Shown piece after piece: positions 63,835 to 64,000 of a stretch of 64,000 bases of DNA. Positions within the stretch are counted from its first letter, which is position 1. The number at the start of each line of letters is the position of its first letter. The position numbers were made by a program, and so were the translations under genes. Source of the DNA: Bacteroides mediterraneensis (lineage in GTDB: Bacteria; Bacteroidota; Bacteroidia; Bacteroidales; Bacteroidaceae). Location of the stretch: positions 868,001 through 932,000 of the forward strand of contig NZ_DAJPEN010000001.1 in assembly GCF_025993685.1 (NCBI RefSeq), given 5' to 3'. Under the pieces are notes generated by a model. The model was not told the origin of the DNA. It saw nothing but the letters and a program-made list of their open reading frames with translations, and made no database searches.

Positions 63835-64000
63835 TTATTCAGCATCAGCTTGGGCTGACTGCCTCTCCGGAATGGCATGGGGATTGAGGTGCTGGGCGGC
63901 ACGGTCCTGCGACTGTACACATCCGATTCCTCTTTTACGCATGGCCTTGCTTCCGCTCACATGGGTGTTGGGGAAGCGTCCGTTTTTCTTGAAAAGTATC
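63835..64000 (-). CDS. C-terminal end of an unidentified protein (runs off window)
   Basis: The minus-strand frame is open from the window edge to a TAA at 63835-63837, giving 54 residues (ILFKKNGRFPNTHVSGSKAM, RKRGIGCVQSQDRAAQHL...). The codon pattern looks coding and the gene is co-directional with the OmpH-like gene 39 bp away. I do not recognise the protein family. Confidence 0.55.
   Translation of the reverse strand, partial: ILFKKNGRFPNTHVSGSKAMRKRGIGCVQSQDRAAQHLNPHAIPERQSAQADAE

Overview
The window looks like a chromosomal segment of a gut Bacteroidales, probably Bacteroides or Phocaeicola. The evidence is the TonB-dependent receptor and lipoprotein style, promoters matching the Bacteroidales -7 consensus TAnnTTTG, a UpxY-type antiterminator, and a tyrosine recombinase beginning MATIKIKF. 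The species cannot be fixed from the sequence alone. No rRNA, tRNA or CRISPR array was seen.

Layout. (1) 1-3113: the 3' part of mfd. (2) 3251-9879: a probable phosphorus-acquisition group with a histidine acid phosphatase, a TonB-dependent receptor without SusD, a beta-helix-like lipoprotein and a purple-acid-phosphatase-like enzyme. (3) 10221-13811: a biotin-dependent acyl-CoA carboxylase operon (biotin carboxylase, biotin carrier, carboxyltransferase). (4) 13920-17738: an EamA transporter translationally coupled to a RavA/ViaA (MoxR ATPase plus VWA protein) pair. (5) 18481-50309: a capsular polysaccharide locus. It opens with a tyrosine recombinase and a 187-bp invertible segment bounded by 17-bp inverted repeats, followed by upxY. 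It then carries export and chain-length genes (OPX protein, BY-kinase, PHP phosphatase), nonulosonic acid synthesis, flippase, polymerase, many glycosyltransferases and O-acyltransferases, UDP-galactopyranose mutase, a UDP-sugar dehydrogenase, the initiating sugar-phosphate transferase and the GDP-fucose pathway. Several genes in this locus are broken: a frameshifted acyltransferase, a glycosyltransferase C-terminal stump, an IS110-like remnant, a decayed outer-membrane barrel gene, and a surface-protein remnant fused against the end of manC.

(6) 51549-52720 (minus strand): an AbiEii-type nucleotidyltransferase toxin with an HTH antitoxin. (7) 53263-59514: an AT-rich accessory cluster with a membrane TPR/HTH regulator, two secreted proteins with C-terminal TonB-like domains, a truncated LanC-like gene, a beta-propeller protein and a TPR protein. 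(8) 59747-63122: a DUF1349 protein divergent from a LuxR-type regulator that precedes a GH123/DUF4091-like secreted hydrolase. (9) 63199-64000 (minus strand): an OmpH/Skp-like lipoprotein and the C-terminal end of an unidentified gene.

How the capsule genes fit together: the sugar-nucleotide genes predict a repeat unit that can include a CMP-activated nonulosonic acid, galactofuranose, a uronic acid and L-fucose. The repeat would start on undecaprenyl phosphate (WcaJ-like enzyme), be flipped by Wzx, polymerised by Wzy, and exported by the Wza/Wzc-like pair. Expression is probably phase-variable. In the orientation given, the best promoter in the invertible segment points away from upxY, so this assembly appears to have captured the OFF state.
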